Translations under genes and position numbers: made by a program
The notes under the pieces: generated by a model
The model's input: only the letters and a program-made list of their open reading frames with translations
Told to the model about the DNA's origin: nothing
The model's database searches: none
Assembly (NCBI RefSeq): GCF_000718635.1
Contig: NZ_JOBF01000003.1
Span: 186,001 to 250,000 of the forward strand
Direction of reading: 5' to 3'
DNA length: 64,000 nt
DNA from: Streptomyces varsoviensis
GTDB taxonomy: Bacteria; Actinomycetota; Actinomycetes; Streptomycetales; Streptomycetaceae
Part shown: positions 49,572 through 57,531 of the stretch, piece by piece
Layout: each line of letters opens with the position of its first letter
Position numbering within the stretch: position 1 is the first letter of the stretch

Positions 49572-49590
49572 TTAGGCACGCCTTACCTTA
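49572..49590 (-). promoter_or_regulatory. Iron box (DmdR/IdeR-type operator)
   Basis: TTAGGCACGCCTTACCTTA is close to the 19-bp consensus TTAGGTTAGGCTCACCTAA of DtxR-family iron repressors. It lies upstream of the siderophore-binding lipoprotein gene, where such boxes normally overlap the promoter. The remaining leader (49444-49571) holds no gene. Confidence 0.85.
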
Positions 49591-49734
49591 AACGCGACCT
49601 CACAGGGCAGCACAGCCACCCCCTATTTCTCCGGCAAATCGGTCGGGAGACACCCTTATGCGTGAATCGCTTCAACTCGTGTCCTTCGCCAGGAAGTGCG
49701 AAAACTACCTTCGGTGACGGAGGTGACTTCACTG

Positions 49735-51159
49735 ATGACGGCCTGTGTTCTAGAGACCGCCACATCCAGCGGCTCACCGGGGCGCCCGGGGCTGACGATC
49801 GCCGCGGACGGCTCGTACGCGGCCCGCCTCACGCTCGGCGGTCCGGCGGGCACGGCGGGCGGCTGGTTCCCGGAGCGGTGGACGCTGACGGGACCCGAGC
49901 CGTACGCCGTGCCGCTGCCCGGCAGCCAGCCCGAGGAGCCGGACAGCGAGGTACTGCCGCTGACCGACGGCCGGGTGCTGATCCGCCGCCGCGTCGCCGA
50001 GCGGTACACGCTCGCGCTCCTCTACCCGACCGGGCCCGGCACCGGCGAGGTGCCGCTCGGCGCCGTCGAGTGCGAGCGGCTGACGCTGCTGCCGCCCGCC
50101 CCCGACGGCACGTCCGTGTACGCGCTCGCCCCCGGCCCGCGCGGTACGGACGTGTGGCTGGTGCACGGCGGCGCCTTCGGCCCCGAGCACGTCGCCGAGG
50201 TTCCCGGCCGCTGTACGGGCGGCGGCTGGCTGGACCGTACGGGCCGGCTGCTCGCCCTCGACCAGGAGCTGGAGGGCCGCACGAAGGCGGTCGTCGTCGA
50301 TCTGGAGCGGGGCGGCGAGACGAGCCCGCTGCTCCAGATCACGCGGGAGAGCGACGACCGGCTGCTCTTCGCCGACCCGGACAGCGGCCTGCTGCTCGTA
50401 CGGTCCGACGCCCCCGGCGAGCCCCGGCTGGGCTGGGGCGTCCTGGGCTCCGCGCTCCCGGTGCGCTTCCCGGAGTGCCTGCGCCTGCCCGGTGCCAGCG
50501 CCGCCCCCTTCGCGGTGCAGCCCGGTCAGTCCCTGATGCCGGAGACGTGCGCGGTGGCGTTCCGTATCGACGGGACGAGCACCGGCCCGTACGGAGGGGG
50601 CGCGACGAATGGCGGGGGCGGCGCGTACGGCGGTGGACCGGCCGCGGGCGGCGCGTACGGCGGGGGTGGGGCGTACGGGGGAGGCGGTCCGGGAAGCGGG
50701 GGCGGGCCGGTCGGTTCGTGGATCGGCGTCTGGCGGCCGTCGGGGCGGCGGTTGCAGCAGTTCCCGGCGCCGGCGGGGTGGCTGACCGGTGCGGGCCTGT
50801 GGACGCCGGACGGCCGGCTGCTGCTGCCGTACGCGACGCCGCAGGTGCCGTGCGGGGTGGCGCGGCTGCTGCTGCCGGAGGCGGGGCCGGGTCCGGAGCC
50901 GCGCCGCGACGCACCGGCCCCCGTCCCAGCCCCGGCCCCCTCCCCAGTCCCCGTCCCGGTGCCGGTGCCGGCCGCGAGGGCGCGGGAGCTGCCCCCGGAG
51001 CAAGCCCCCCGCCACGAGGCCGGGGCCCCGGCGGTCACGGGGGCCGCGCCCGAGGTCGAGGTCGAGGTGCGCGTCGACGCGAGCGAACCGCTGCCGCCGG
51101 AGGCCCCGGCCCCCCGACCGGTGCCACTGCAACAGGCGCCGCTGGCGCAGGCGCGCTGA
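49735..51159 (+). CDS. Large hypothetical protein, beta-propeller-like with low-complexity C-terminus
   Basis: 474 aa, from the ATG at 49735 placed after GGAGGTGA. Repeated strand-turn patterns such as LTIAADGSYAARLTLGG, VLPLTDGRVLIRRRVAERYT, TLLPPAPDGTSVYALAPGP, WLDRTGRLLALDQELEG and GLWTPDGRLLLPYATPQ suggest a WD40/YncE-like propeller. A Gly/Tyr-rich loop (about 285-322, AYGGGGAYGGGG) interrupts the last blades, and a Pro/Ala/Val-rich tail follows. No signal peptide. The protein type is conserved in Streptomyces without a known role. It is transcribed away from the iron lipoprotein gene, sharing a 291-bp spacer. Confidence 0.85.
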   Translation: MTACVLETATSSGSPGRPGLTIAADGSYAARLTLGGPAGTAGGWFPERWTLTGPEPYAVPLPGSQPEEPDSEVLPLTDGRVLIRRRVAERYTLALLYPTGPGTGEVPLGAVECERLTLLPPAPDGTSVYALAPGPRGTDVWLVHGGAFGPEHVAEVPGRCTGGGWLDRTGRLLALDQELEGRTKAVVVDLERGGETSPLLQITRESDDRLLFADPDSGLLLVRSDAPGEPRLGWGVLGSALPVRFPECLRLPGASAAPFAVQPGQSLMPETCAVAFRIDGTSTGPYGGGATNGGGGAYGGGPAAGGAYGGGGAYGGGGPGSGGGPVGSWIGVWRPSGRRLQQFPAPAGWLTGAGLWTPDGRLLLPYATPQVPCGVARLLLPEAGPGPEPRRDAPAPVPAPAPSPVPVPVPVPAARARELPPEQAPRHEAGAPAVTGAAPEVEVEVRVDASEPLPPEAPAPRPVPLQQAPLAQAR

Positions 51160-51475
51160 GGCCGGGGCGCTCCGCGGCAGGGCGCTCCGGGGCAGGGCGG
51201 CGCGCTCTCGCGGCCGTTCGCCGCATGTGCCAGTGCACAGGCGCGAAGGGTGGCGCCCGGCCCTTCCCCAGCTCCGAGGGGTCCCAGCCGGCCCGTCACT
51301 TGGCGGGGTTCAGTAAACTGGCGCGGGGGCCACGCAGCATTGCCGAGCGGGACCGCATAAGGTTTCCGAACGGCCGTTCGTGGAAGGCGTGTTGACGTCT
51401 GGTTTGCGCCGTACGCGACTGCGACGGCCCCCGACGCGCAAGCACGCAGCGAGATTCAACGGAGTGACGTCCCAC
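51160..51475. other. Intergenic region, 316 bp
   Basis: No gene, RNA or convincing promoter is seen. A TTGACG hexamer near 51392 is a possible -35 element for the small gene at 51476 but lacks a matching -10 box at normal distance. Confidence 0.4.
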
Positions 51476-51652
51476 ATGCCCGAAGCCCGTATCGACACGA
51501 CCGAGGCGCGCCCCCGCGAGGCGTCCGCCCAGGCCGCAGCCGCCGGCTCCGGCGCCGGCAAGCACCGCGGTCCCGCCCTGCCGGAGGATGCCCCGGCCCC
51601 TGTCCATGGCAAGCACCGCCGTCCGGAGGACGCCGCCGCCGAGCAGTCCTGA
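51476..51652 (+). CDS. Small hypothetical protein, 58 aa, hydrophilic
   Basis: ATG at 51476 follows GGAGTGA. The peptide begins MPEARIDTTEARPREASAQA and contains two similar Gly-Lys-His motifs (GAGKHRGPALPEDAPAP and HGKHRRPEDAAAEQ), so it looks like a short internal duplication. It is rich in Ala, Glu, Arg and Pro and is probably disordered. There is no membrane or signal segment and no known family. A hairpin terminator begins 30 bp after the stop, supporting a real transcription unit. Confidence 0.6.
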   Translation: MPEARIDTTEARPREASAQAAAAGSGAGKHRGPALPEDAPAPVHGKHRRPEDAAAEQS

Positions 51653-51682
51653 AGCGGCGGCGAACGCTTCCGCAGCACCGGC

Positions 51683-51721
51683 CAGTGGCCGCCGAGGGGC
51701 CCCGCCCCGCGGCGGCCACTG
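51683..51721. terminator. Hairpin terminator between convergent genes
   Basis: CAGTGGCCGCCG (51683-51694) pairs perfectly with CGGCGGCCACTG (51710-51721) around a 15-base GC-rich loop. No T-tract is present. It separates the plus-strand small gene from the minus-strand SDR gene, which ends at 51773. Confidence 0.65.
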
Positions 51722-51772
51722 CCGCGTCACCGCCCGGTCGCGTACGGGCGTACCCGGCCACACGCGACCGCC

Positions 51773-52711
51773 TCAGCCGCCGTGCTTGAGCCCCAGCACC
51801 TCCACGGCGGCGAAGGTCTCGTTCGGCGGGCGCCCCTCGTAGTACGGGGTGAGCAGCTCGTCCAGCTCCGCCACGCTGAAGCGGTCCTTGCCGGTGTCGA
51901 ACTTGGCCGCGACCTTGGGGCGTTCCAGGACCGCGACCATGCCGCCGTGCACGACGAAGCACTGGCCGTTGACGTGCGCGGCCGACGGCGAGGCGAGGTA
52001 GCCGACGAGCGGCGAGACGTGCTCGGGGGCGAGCCGGTCGAGGTCGCCCTCCGCCGGCACCTCGAACCCGGCGAAGACGTCCTCGGTCATCCGGGTGCGG
52101 GCGCGCGGGCAGATCACGTTGGCGGTGACGCCGTACTTGCCGAGGGCGGCGGCGGTCGACGTGGTGAGGCCGACGATGCCGCCCTTGGCCGCGGCGTAGT
52201 TGGGCTGCCCGGCCGAGCCCGCGAGGAACGCCTCGGAGGAGGTGTTGACGATCCGCCCGTATACGGGCCCGCCCGCGGCCTTGGACCGCTCGCGCCAGTG
52301 GACGGACGCGAAGTGCACGGTGTTGAAGTGGCCCTTGAGGTGGACGCGGATGACGGTGTCCCACTCCTCCTCGCTCATCGAGAAGACCATCCGGTCGCGC
52401 AGGATGCCCGCGTTGTTGACGAGGATGTCGAGCTGCCCGTACGTGTCGACGGCCAGTTGGACGAGGCCCCGCGCGTCCTCGTAGTCGGCCACGTCGCCGA
52501 GGTGGGCCGTGGCCTGGCCGCCCGCGGCGCGGATCTCCGCGACGACCTCCTCGGCGGGGGCCGCCGACGCCTCGCCGGAGCCGTCGCGGCCGGCCCGCCC
52601 GAGGTCGTTGACGACGACGTTGGCGCCCAGCCGCGCCAGTTCGAGCGCTTCGGCGCGGCCGAGGCCGCGGCCGGCGCCGGTGACGATGGCCGTCCTGCCG
52701 TGCAGTGACAT
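51773..52711 (-). CDS. Short-chain dehydrogenase, HSD17B4/Hsd4A-like (3R)-hydroxyacyl-CoA dehydrogenase
   Basis: 312 aa. The Rossmann motif is TGAGRGLGRAEALELARLG with the acidic NAD-selecting VVVNDLG. The catalytic segment is NAG, then NTSSEAFLAG and YAAAKGG (Ser-Tyr-Lys). The MSLHGRTAIVTGAGRGLGRA start and roughly 300-aa length match the dehydrogenase domain of peroxisomal multifunctional enzyme 2 and mycobacterial Hsd4A, which oxidise 3-hydroxyacyl-CoA or 17-hydroxysteroid substrates. The third gene of the MaoC-ADH-SDR operon, it would catalyse the step after the MaoC hydratase. ATG at 52711. The exact substrate is inferred from neighbours and from KstR-like sites upstream. Confidence 0.9.
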   Translation of the reverse strand: MSLHGRTAIVTGAGRGLGRAEALELARLGANVVVNDLGRAGRDGSGEASAAPAEEVVAEIRAAGGQATAHLGDVADYEDARGLVQLAVDTYGQLDILVNNAGILRDRMVFSMSEEEWDTVIRVHLKGHFNTVHFASVHWRERSKAAGGPVYGRIVNTSSEAFLAGSAGQPNYAAAKGGIVGLTTSTAAALGKYGVTANVICPRARTRMTEDVFAGFEVPAEGDLDRLAPEHVSPLVGYLASPSAAHVNGQCFVVHGGMVAVLERPKVAAKFDTGKDRFSVAELDELLTPYYEGRPPNETFAAVEVLGLKHGG

Positions 52712-52749
52712 ATGCGTCCTACCTCCGTCGTTGTGGTCCTGGCGCGCGT

Positions 52750-53826
52750 TCACAGTTCGATGCAGGTGCGCAGCGCCTCGCCCGTGCGCATCTGGTCGAG
52801 CGCGTCGTTGATCTCGGTGAGCCGCACCCGGTGGGTGATCAGCCCTTCGAGGTCGATGCGGCCCGCGCGCCACAGCGCGATGGACCGTTCGTAGGACCGC
52901 AGCACGTCGCCCCCGCCGTACAGGGAGGGCAGGATCTTCTTCTCGTCGAAGAACAGCTCGAACATGTTGACCTGGAAGTTGTCGTCCATGGCGCCCGCGC
53001 CGACCACGCACAGGGTGCCGCCGCGCCGGGTGTTCTCGTACGCGGTGCGGGCGGTGGCGGACTTGCCGACGACCTCGAAGACGTAGTCGAAGCCCTCGCC
53101 GCCGGTGACCCGGGCCTTGGCGTCGGCCAGCCCGTCGGGCGCCACCGCCTCGGTCGCGCCGAACCGCAGCGCGGCCTCGCGCCGGGAGGCGACCGGGTCG
53201 ACGGCGACGATCTGCGCGGCGCCGTTGGCCCGCGCGCCCTGGATGACGGAGAGGCCGACGCCGCCGCAGCCGATGACGGCGACGGACGAGGCGGCCTCGA
53301 CCTTCGCGGTGTTGAAGACGGCCCCGAGGCCGGTGGTCACGCCGCAGCCGATGAGCGCCGCTATCTCGTACGGCACGTCGTCGGGGATCGGCACGGCGCA
53401 GCCGGCCCCGACCACGACCTCCTCGGTGAAGGTGCCGGTGCCGGCGAAGCCGAAGACGTCGCCGCCGGGGCGCTTGAAGTTGGGGGTGCCCGCGTTCATG
53501 AAGCCGGTGAGGCAGAGCTGGCTCTGGCCGCGCTTGCAGGACGGGCACGTGCCGCAGGCGGGCAGCCAGCAGACGAGGACGCGGTCGCCCTGGGAGAGCC
53601 CGGTGACGCCGTCGCCGACGTCGATGATCTCGCCCGCGCCCTCGTGGCCGGGGACGAAGGGGGCGGGCTGCGGGAGCACGCCGCTCATCGCGGAGACGTC
53701 GGAGTGGCACAGCCCGGTGGCCTTGATCCGGATCTTGACCTTGCCGGGGCCGAACCCCACGGTCTCGACGTCGTCGAATACTTCCAGTTTGTCCTGACCG
53801 ATCTCCTGCTGCACGGCTGCGCGCAT
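52750..53826 (-). CDS. Zinc-dependent alcohol dehydrogenase (class III/AdhE1-like)
   Basis: 358 aa, medium-chain dehydrogenase. Catalytic zinc ligands: CHSDVSAMSG and GHEGAGEI; structural zinc: the four Cys of CGTCPSCKRGQSQLC. The NAD-binding motif is VAVIGCGGVGLSVIQGARA followed by VAVDP. FTEEVVVGAGCAVPIPDDVP and LIGCGVTTGLGAVFNTA are typical of the actinobacterial Zn-ADHs. It probably oxidises an alcohol to an aldehyde in the same degradation pathway as the flanking SDR and MaoC genes, 38 bp and 91 bp away. ATG at 53826. Substrate unknown; a thiol-dependent formaldehyde or NDMA-type dehydrogenase is less likely from the motifs. Confidence 0.9.
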   Translation of the reverse strand: MRAAVQQEIGQDKLEVFDDVETVGFGPGKVKIRIKATGLCHSDVSAMSGVLPQPAPFVPGHEGAGEIIDVGDGVTGLSQGDRVLVCWLPACGTCPSCKRGQSQLCLTGFMNAGTPNFKRPGGDVFGFAGTGTFTEEVVVGAGCAVPIPDDVPYEIAALIGCGVTTGLGAVFNTAKVEAASSVAVIGCGGVGLSVIQGARANGAAQIVAVDPVASRREAALRFGATEAVAPDGLADAKARVTGGEGFDYVFEVVGKSATARTAYENTRRGGTLCVVGAGAMDDNFQVNMFELFFDEKKILPSLYGGGDVLRSYERSIALWRAGRIDLEGLITHRVRLTEINDALDQMRTGEALRTCIEL

Positions 53827-53917
53827 GGTGCGGCTCCTTACATAGGGGCGTATAAGGGCGTACAAGTGCGGGCGGTTGCTGGACGTACGGACATACGCGC
53901 GTACCCGGCGGCACGCG

Positions 53918-54772
53918 TTACGCGTATTCGACGACGGTGTCGCCGAGGACCGGCGCGTCGTCCCGTTCGGCGGCGGTGACCGACACCTGGACCCGGCCCG
54001 CTTCCCGCCACATGCCGATGCGCAGGGTCTCGCCGGGGAAGACGACCCCGGTGAAGCGCGCGGAGTACGAGCGCACGCGCGTGACATCGCCGCCGAGCGC
54101 GGTGTCCACGACGGCCTTGAGGGCGATGCCGTAGGTGCAGAGCCCGTGCAGGATCGGCCGGTCGAACCCGGCGAGCTTGGCGAACTCGGGGTCGGCGTGG
54201 AGCGGGTTCCAGTCGCCGGAGAGGCGGTAGAGGAGGGCCTGGTCCTCGCGGATGGCGCGCTCGACGGTGAGATCGGGGGCGCGGCCGGGGGCTTCGAGGC
54301 GGCTGGAGGGGCCGCGCTCGCCGCCGAAGCCGCCCTCGCCCCGGACGAAGATCTGGGTGTCGGAGGTCCACAGCGGCCCGTCGGCGTCGGCGACCTCGGA
54401 GCGCAGCACGATGACCGCGGCCTTGCCCTTGTCGTAGACGGCCGGGACGGAGGAGGTGTGGGTGGCCGTGCCCTTGACGGGGATGGGCCGGTGCAGGTCG
54501 ATCCGCTGGCTGCCGTGCAGGACGGCGGCGAGGTCGACATCGATGCCGGGGGCGGAGAGGCCGCCGACGACGGCCAGACCGGCGCCCGCGACGGTCGCGA
54601 AGCTGGGGAGCACGTGCAGCTTGCTCTCCAGGACGTAGCGGAGTTCGTCGGGGTCGGTGGCGGGGCGGCCCGCGCCGATGCCGAGGTGGTAGAGCTGGAC
54701 GTCCTTCTGGTCCCAGGTGAGATCGGTACTGCGGGGCTCGGCCGAGATGGCCTTCGCGGCATCGATGGGCAT
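53918..54772 (-). CDS. MaoC-like enoyl-CoA hydratase 2
   Basis: 284 aa, double hot-dog protein. The hydratase 2 signature is clear: YRLSGDWNPLHADPEFAKLA with catalytic Asp and His, followed by GFDRPILHGLCTYG. The N-terminal half (DLTWDQKDVQLYHLGIGAG) is the degenerate hot-dog that holds the acyl chain. It hydrates trans-2-enoyl-CoA to (3R)-hydroxyacyl-CoA, the substrate type of the SDR two genes downstream. The arrangement corresponds to HSD17B4 split into separate genes and to the ChsH3/Hsd4B group of mycobacteria. ATG at 54772 follows AAGGAG. It leads the operon; its promoter and KstR-like operator lie about 350 bp upstream, beyond a minisatellite. Confidence 0.92.
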   Translation of the reverse strand: MPIDAAKAISAEPRSTDLTWDQKDVQLYHLGIGAGRPATDPDELRYVLESKLHVLPSFATVAGAGLAVVGGLSAPGIDVDLAAVLHGSQRIDLHRPIPVKGTATHTSSVPAVYDKGKAAVIVLRSEVADADGPLWTSDTQIFVRGEGGFGGERGPSSRLEAPGRAPDLTVERAIREDQALLYRLSGDWNPLHADPEFAKLAGFDRPILHGLCTYGIALKAVVDTALGGDVTRVRSYSARFTGVVFPGETLRIGMWREAGRVQVSVTAAERDDAPVLGDTVVEYA

Positions 54773-54799
54773 GGGGTACTGCTCCTTCGCCACGGGCGG

Positions 54800-54972
54800 G
54801 TGGTTCGCGGACGGCGGTGGTGCGACGGAGACGGATCGCGGAGGGCGGTGGTGCGACAGAGACGGATCGCGGACGGCGGTGGTTCGCTGACGACAGTGGT
54901 GCGCGGAGGGCAATGGGGCGACGGCGGTGGCGCGCGGACGGCGGTGGTTCGCGGACGGCGGTGGTTCGCGGA
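54800..54972. repeat. Minisatellite of GGCGGTGGTTCGCGGAC-type units
   Basis: Degenerate copies of CGGACGGCGGTGGTTCG and a longer relative containing GTGGTGCGACGGAGACGGAT follow one another from about 54800 to 54972. The copies differ by a few substitutions. They lie in the untranslated leader of the MaoC operon. The remaining part of the 54773-55298 gap holds the operator and promoter described separately. Confidence 0.8.
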
Positions 54973-55119
54973 GTCTGGCGGTGCCTGGTCGGTGCGGGGG
55001 TCGGCGGCGGTGGTGGTGGTCGGTGGCCCGCGGCAGGCGGCGGGCGCCGGGCAGCTCCGGCGCGGCCGTCCGCACCGTCGATCGCGCCGGAGCCGTTGCG
55101 GCCGGCCGCCCGCGCCGTT

Positions 55120-55135
55120 CTAGAACGCGTTCTAG
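55120..55135. promoter_or_regulatory. KstR-like TetR operator upstream of the MaoC operon
   Basis: CTAGAACGCGTTCTAG is a perfect 16-bp palindrome and fits TNNAACNNGTTNNA, the KstR consensus of mycobacteria. It lies directly downstream of the -10 box of the minus-strand promoter, where a repressor would block initiation. Confidence 0.75.
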
Positions 55136-55146
55136 CCGGTGGCCCA

Positions 55147-55175
55147 TGTATAGCCGATCGCCCGGCCGCTGTGAA
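55147..55175 (-). promoter_or_regulatory. Promoter of the MaoC-ADH-SDR operon
   Basis: TTCACA (55175-55170), 17-bp spacer, TATACA (55152-55147), read on the minus strand: five of six and four of six matches to the vegetative consensus. Transcription would start near the KstR-like palindrome and leave a leader of about 350 bases before the MaoC start. Confidence 0.7.
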
Positions 55176-55298
55176 GAGTGTTGCTGACGCCCCATCAGTT
55201 ACCCGGCTCGGCCGACCCCGCCCCGGCCACCGGTACAAATGTCACAGTCACCCCCGGACATCCGTATCTGCCCAGCTCATGGCCGTCTGCGTAAAGTC

Positions 55299-56594
55299 AT
55301 GGACATGAGTGATCCGCTGGCCAACGTCCCGAACAAGGCGCCGACCAAATGGGCCTTCCTGCCATGGCTCTTCATCATCAGCGGGAACGCCATCGACGTC
55401 GCGAAGGGGAAGCCGCCGCTGCCCTGGCTCGCCGCCGCGGGACTGCTCGTGTTCGCCGCCTGCTACGCCGGCACCATCGCCCTCGGCTTCGACGAGCGCC
55501 GCCACTCGCACCTGGCCCGAGCCCTGCTCATCGTCGAGACCGCGGCCGCCTACGCCCTCTCCATCGGCTACGGGTCCGAATGGACCCGGTGCTTCCTCCT
55601 GCTGTCGATCAGCGCGGGCATCACACTCCGCGGCACGGAGCGGGCCCTCGCCCTCACGATGATCATCTTCTCCGGCTCCGCCGGGTTCATCACCGGAATG
55701 TTCGGCGACGGCGGCGACGCGGCGCTCATGGGGTACGGCACCCTGCTCTCCGGCGTCGTCGTCGCCATGGTCCTCACCCTCTTCGAGACCGTGGCCAAGC
55801 TCCGCGACACCCGCGAGGAGCTGGCACGCGGCGCGGTCGAGCAGGAGCGGCTCCGGTTCTCCCGCGACCTGCACGACCTGCTCGGCCACACCATGTCCGT
55901 GATCGTCGTCAAGGCCGAGGCCGTACGCCGCCTCGCGCCCCGCGACCTGGACGCCGCCCTCGGTCAGGCCGCCGACATCGAGGCCGTCGGCCGGCAGGCG
56001 CTCACCGAGATCCGTGAGGCCGTCTCCGGCTACCGCGAGGGCAGCCTGACCACGGAGCTCGACCGCGCCCGCTCCCTCCTGGACTCCTCCGGCGTCGACG
56101 CCCGCATCGCCCAGTCCGGGCCGCCGCTGCCGCCGCAGACCGAGGCGCTGCTGGGCTGGGTGGTGCGCGAGGGCGTCACCAACGTCGTACGGCACAGTGG
56201 CGCGACCACCTGCACGGTGGAGGTCCGCGGCGAGCCCGATCGGGTCCATCTGGAGATCACCGACGACGGCCGGGGGCCGGCCGCCGCGCCCGCCGCTCCC
56301 GACGCGGTGGGCGGCAACGGCCTCAAGGGCCTCACCGAACGGCTGGCCGCCGCCGGCGGCTCCCTGACCACCGGGTCCGCCGGGCGGCGCGGCTTCCGCC
56401 TGGTGGCCGAACTGCCGGTGGACGCGACCGGAGAGGCGGACGGGACGACCGGCGGGACCGCGGGAGGGGCGGCGGCGGACGGGACGGCGGCCGACGGCCT
56501 GCCGGGCGCGGCGGGCACGAGGGGCACGACGGGCACCACGGGCACGACGGCGAAAATGGCCGGGGAGACGAACAAGGAGGCCCGGACCGCATGA
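55299..56594 (+). CDS. Sensor histidine kinase, NarL/DesK type
   Basis: 431 aa. Four to five membrane segments fill residues 15-170 (for example FLPWLFIISGNAI, AAGLLVFAACYAGTIALGF, LSGVVVAMVLTLFETVA). The HisKA_3 dimerisation helix is LRFSRDLHDLLGHTMSVIVV with the phosphorylated His. The ATPase has EGVTNVVRHSGA, ITDDGRG and GGNGLKGLTERLAAAGG. A Gly/Thr-rich tail with TTGTTGT repeats ends it. It should sense a membrane or envelope signal and phosphorylate the next gene product, whose ATG overlaps its stop. Start chosen at 55299; an ATG at 55305 fits a leaderless message from TAAAGT at 55292. No ribosome site precedes either. Confidence 0.92.
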   Translation: MDMSDPLANVPNKAPTKWAFLPWLFIISGNAIDVAKGKPPLPWLAAAGLLVFAACYAGTIALGFDERRHSHLARALLIVETAAAYALSIGYGSEWTRCFLLLSISAGITLRGTERALALTMIIFSGSAGFITGMFGDGGDAALMGYGTLLSGVVVAMVLTLFETVAKLRDTREELARGAVEQERLRFSRDLHDLLGHTMSVIVVKAEAVRRLAPRDLDAALGQAADIEAVGRQALTEIREAVSGYREGSLTTELDRARSLLDSSGVDARIAQSGPPLPPQTEALLGWVVREGVTNVVRHSGATTCTVEVRGEPDRVHLEITDDGRGPAAAPAAPDAVGGNGLKGLTERLAAAGGSLTTGSAGRRGFRLVAELPVDATGEADGTTGGTAGGAAADGTAADGLPGAAGTRGTTGTTGTTAKMAGETNKEARTA

Positions 56595-57241
56595 GCGAGA
56601 CGACCGGAGTGACCGAGGGGACCGAAGTGGCCGAAGTGACAAAGGTGTTGCTCGCGGAAGACCAGGGGATGATGCGGGGCGCGCTCGCGCTGCTGCTCGG
56701 GCTGGAGGACGACATGGAGGTCGTCGCGCAGGTCTCCAACGGGGACGAGATCCTGCCGACGGCCAAGGACGTACGGCCCGATGTCGCGCTGCTCGACATC
56801 GAGCTGCCGGGGCGCAGCGGGCTGGACGCCGCCGCGGAGCTGCGCGGGGCGCTGCCGGAGTGCCGGGTGCTGATCCTGACGACGTTCGGCCGTCCGGGGT
56901 ATCTGCGGCGGGCGATGGAGGCGGGGGCCAGCGGGTTCCTGGTGAAGGACGGGCCGGTGGAGGAGCTGGCGGCGGCGATCCGGCGGGTGCTGGCGGGCGA
57001 GCGGGTCATCGACCCGGCGCTGGCCGCGGCGGCGCTGAGCGCGGGGCCGAACCCGCTCACGCAGCGCGAGCGGGACGTGCTGGCCGCGGCGGTGGACGGG
57101 GCGACCGTCGCCGATATCGCGGGGCGGGTGCATCTGTCCCCCGCGACGGTGCGCAATTACCTCTCCGCGGCGATCGGGAAGACCGGGACCCGCAACCGGA
57201 TGGAGGCAGTGCGCACGGCCCGCCAGAACGGCTGGCTGTAG
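56591..57241 (+). CDS. LuxR/NarL-family response regulator
   Basis: 216 aa. Receiver domain: acidic pair AED at 22-24, phosphoacceptor Asp69 in DVALLDIELPGRSG, conserved Thr in LILTTFG and Lys in FLVKDGP. C-terminal LuxR helix-turn-helix: LTQRERDVLAAAVDGATVAD, IAGRVHLSPATVRNYLSAAI, then KTGTRNRMEAVRTARQNGWL. The output resembles DesR-type regulators. It overlaps the kinase gene by four bases (ATGA), so the two form a two-component pair. Targets are not visible; the secreted SH3-like protein downstream has its own promoter and could be one. Confidence 0.94.
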   Translation: MSETTGVTEGTEVAEVTKVLLAEDQGMMRGALALLLGLEDDMEVVAQVSNGDEILPTAKDVRPDVALLDIELPGRSGLDAAAELRGALPECRVLILTTFGRPGYLRRAMEAGASGFLVKDGPVEELAAAIRRVLAGERVIDPALAAAALSAGPNPLTQRERDVLAAAVDGATVADIAGRVHLSPATVRNYLSAAIGKTGTRNRMEAVRTARQNGWL

Positions 57242-57315
57242 CGGGGCACCAAGCGGCGCCAAGGGGCGCCGGACCCCGTGGGGCCCCCGGGCAGCCGACA
57301 GCACAAAGTGACGAG

Positions 57316-57344
57316 TTGCGGACACAGAGCCACATATTTAGCGT
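57316..57344 (+). promoter_or_regulatory. Candidate promoter of the SH3-like protein gene
   Basis: TTGCGG (57316-57321), 17-bp spacer, TAGCGT (57339-57344). It would give a leader of about 180 bases before the ATG at 57532. Confidence 0.45.
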
Positions 57345-57531
57345 GAAACGCGTGAGGCGCGCAGGACATCTCATCTGGGATGGACCGTCCTCACAGCCGG
57401 CGACAGCCGGAGACCGGCCGGAGGAAGGCCACCACGCCGCGGCTGCGCGGCGCGGCCCCGGCCACGCGTCCCGGAACGTCCCGGCTCTTCCGCTCCATCC
57501 CGTTGGGATGTCTCTTCGCAGGAGGAAGCAG

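Noticed and set aside
54773..55195. In-frame extension of the MaoC protein upstream of 54772
   Set aside because: The extension translates the minisatellite into Arg/Pro/His-rich sequence; the ATG at 54772 has a good ribosome site and the normal MaoC start.
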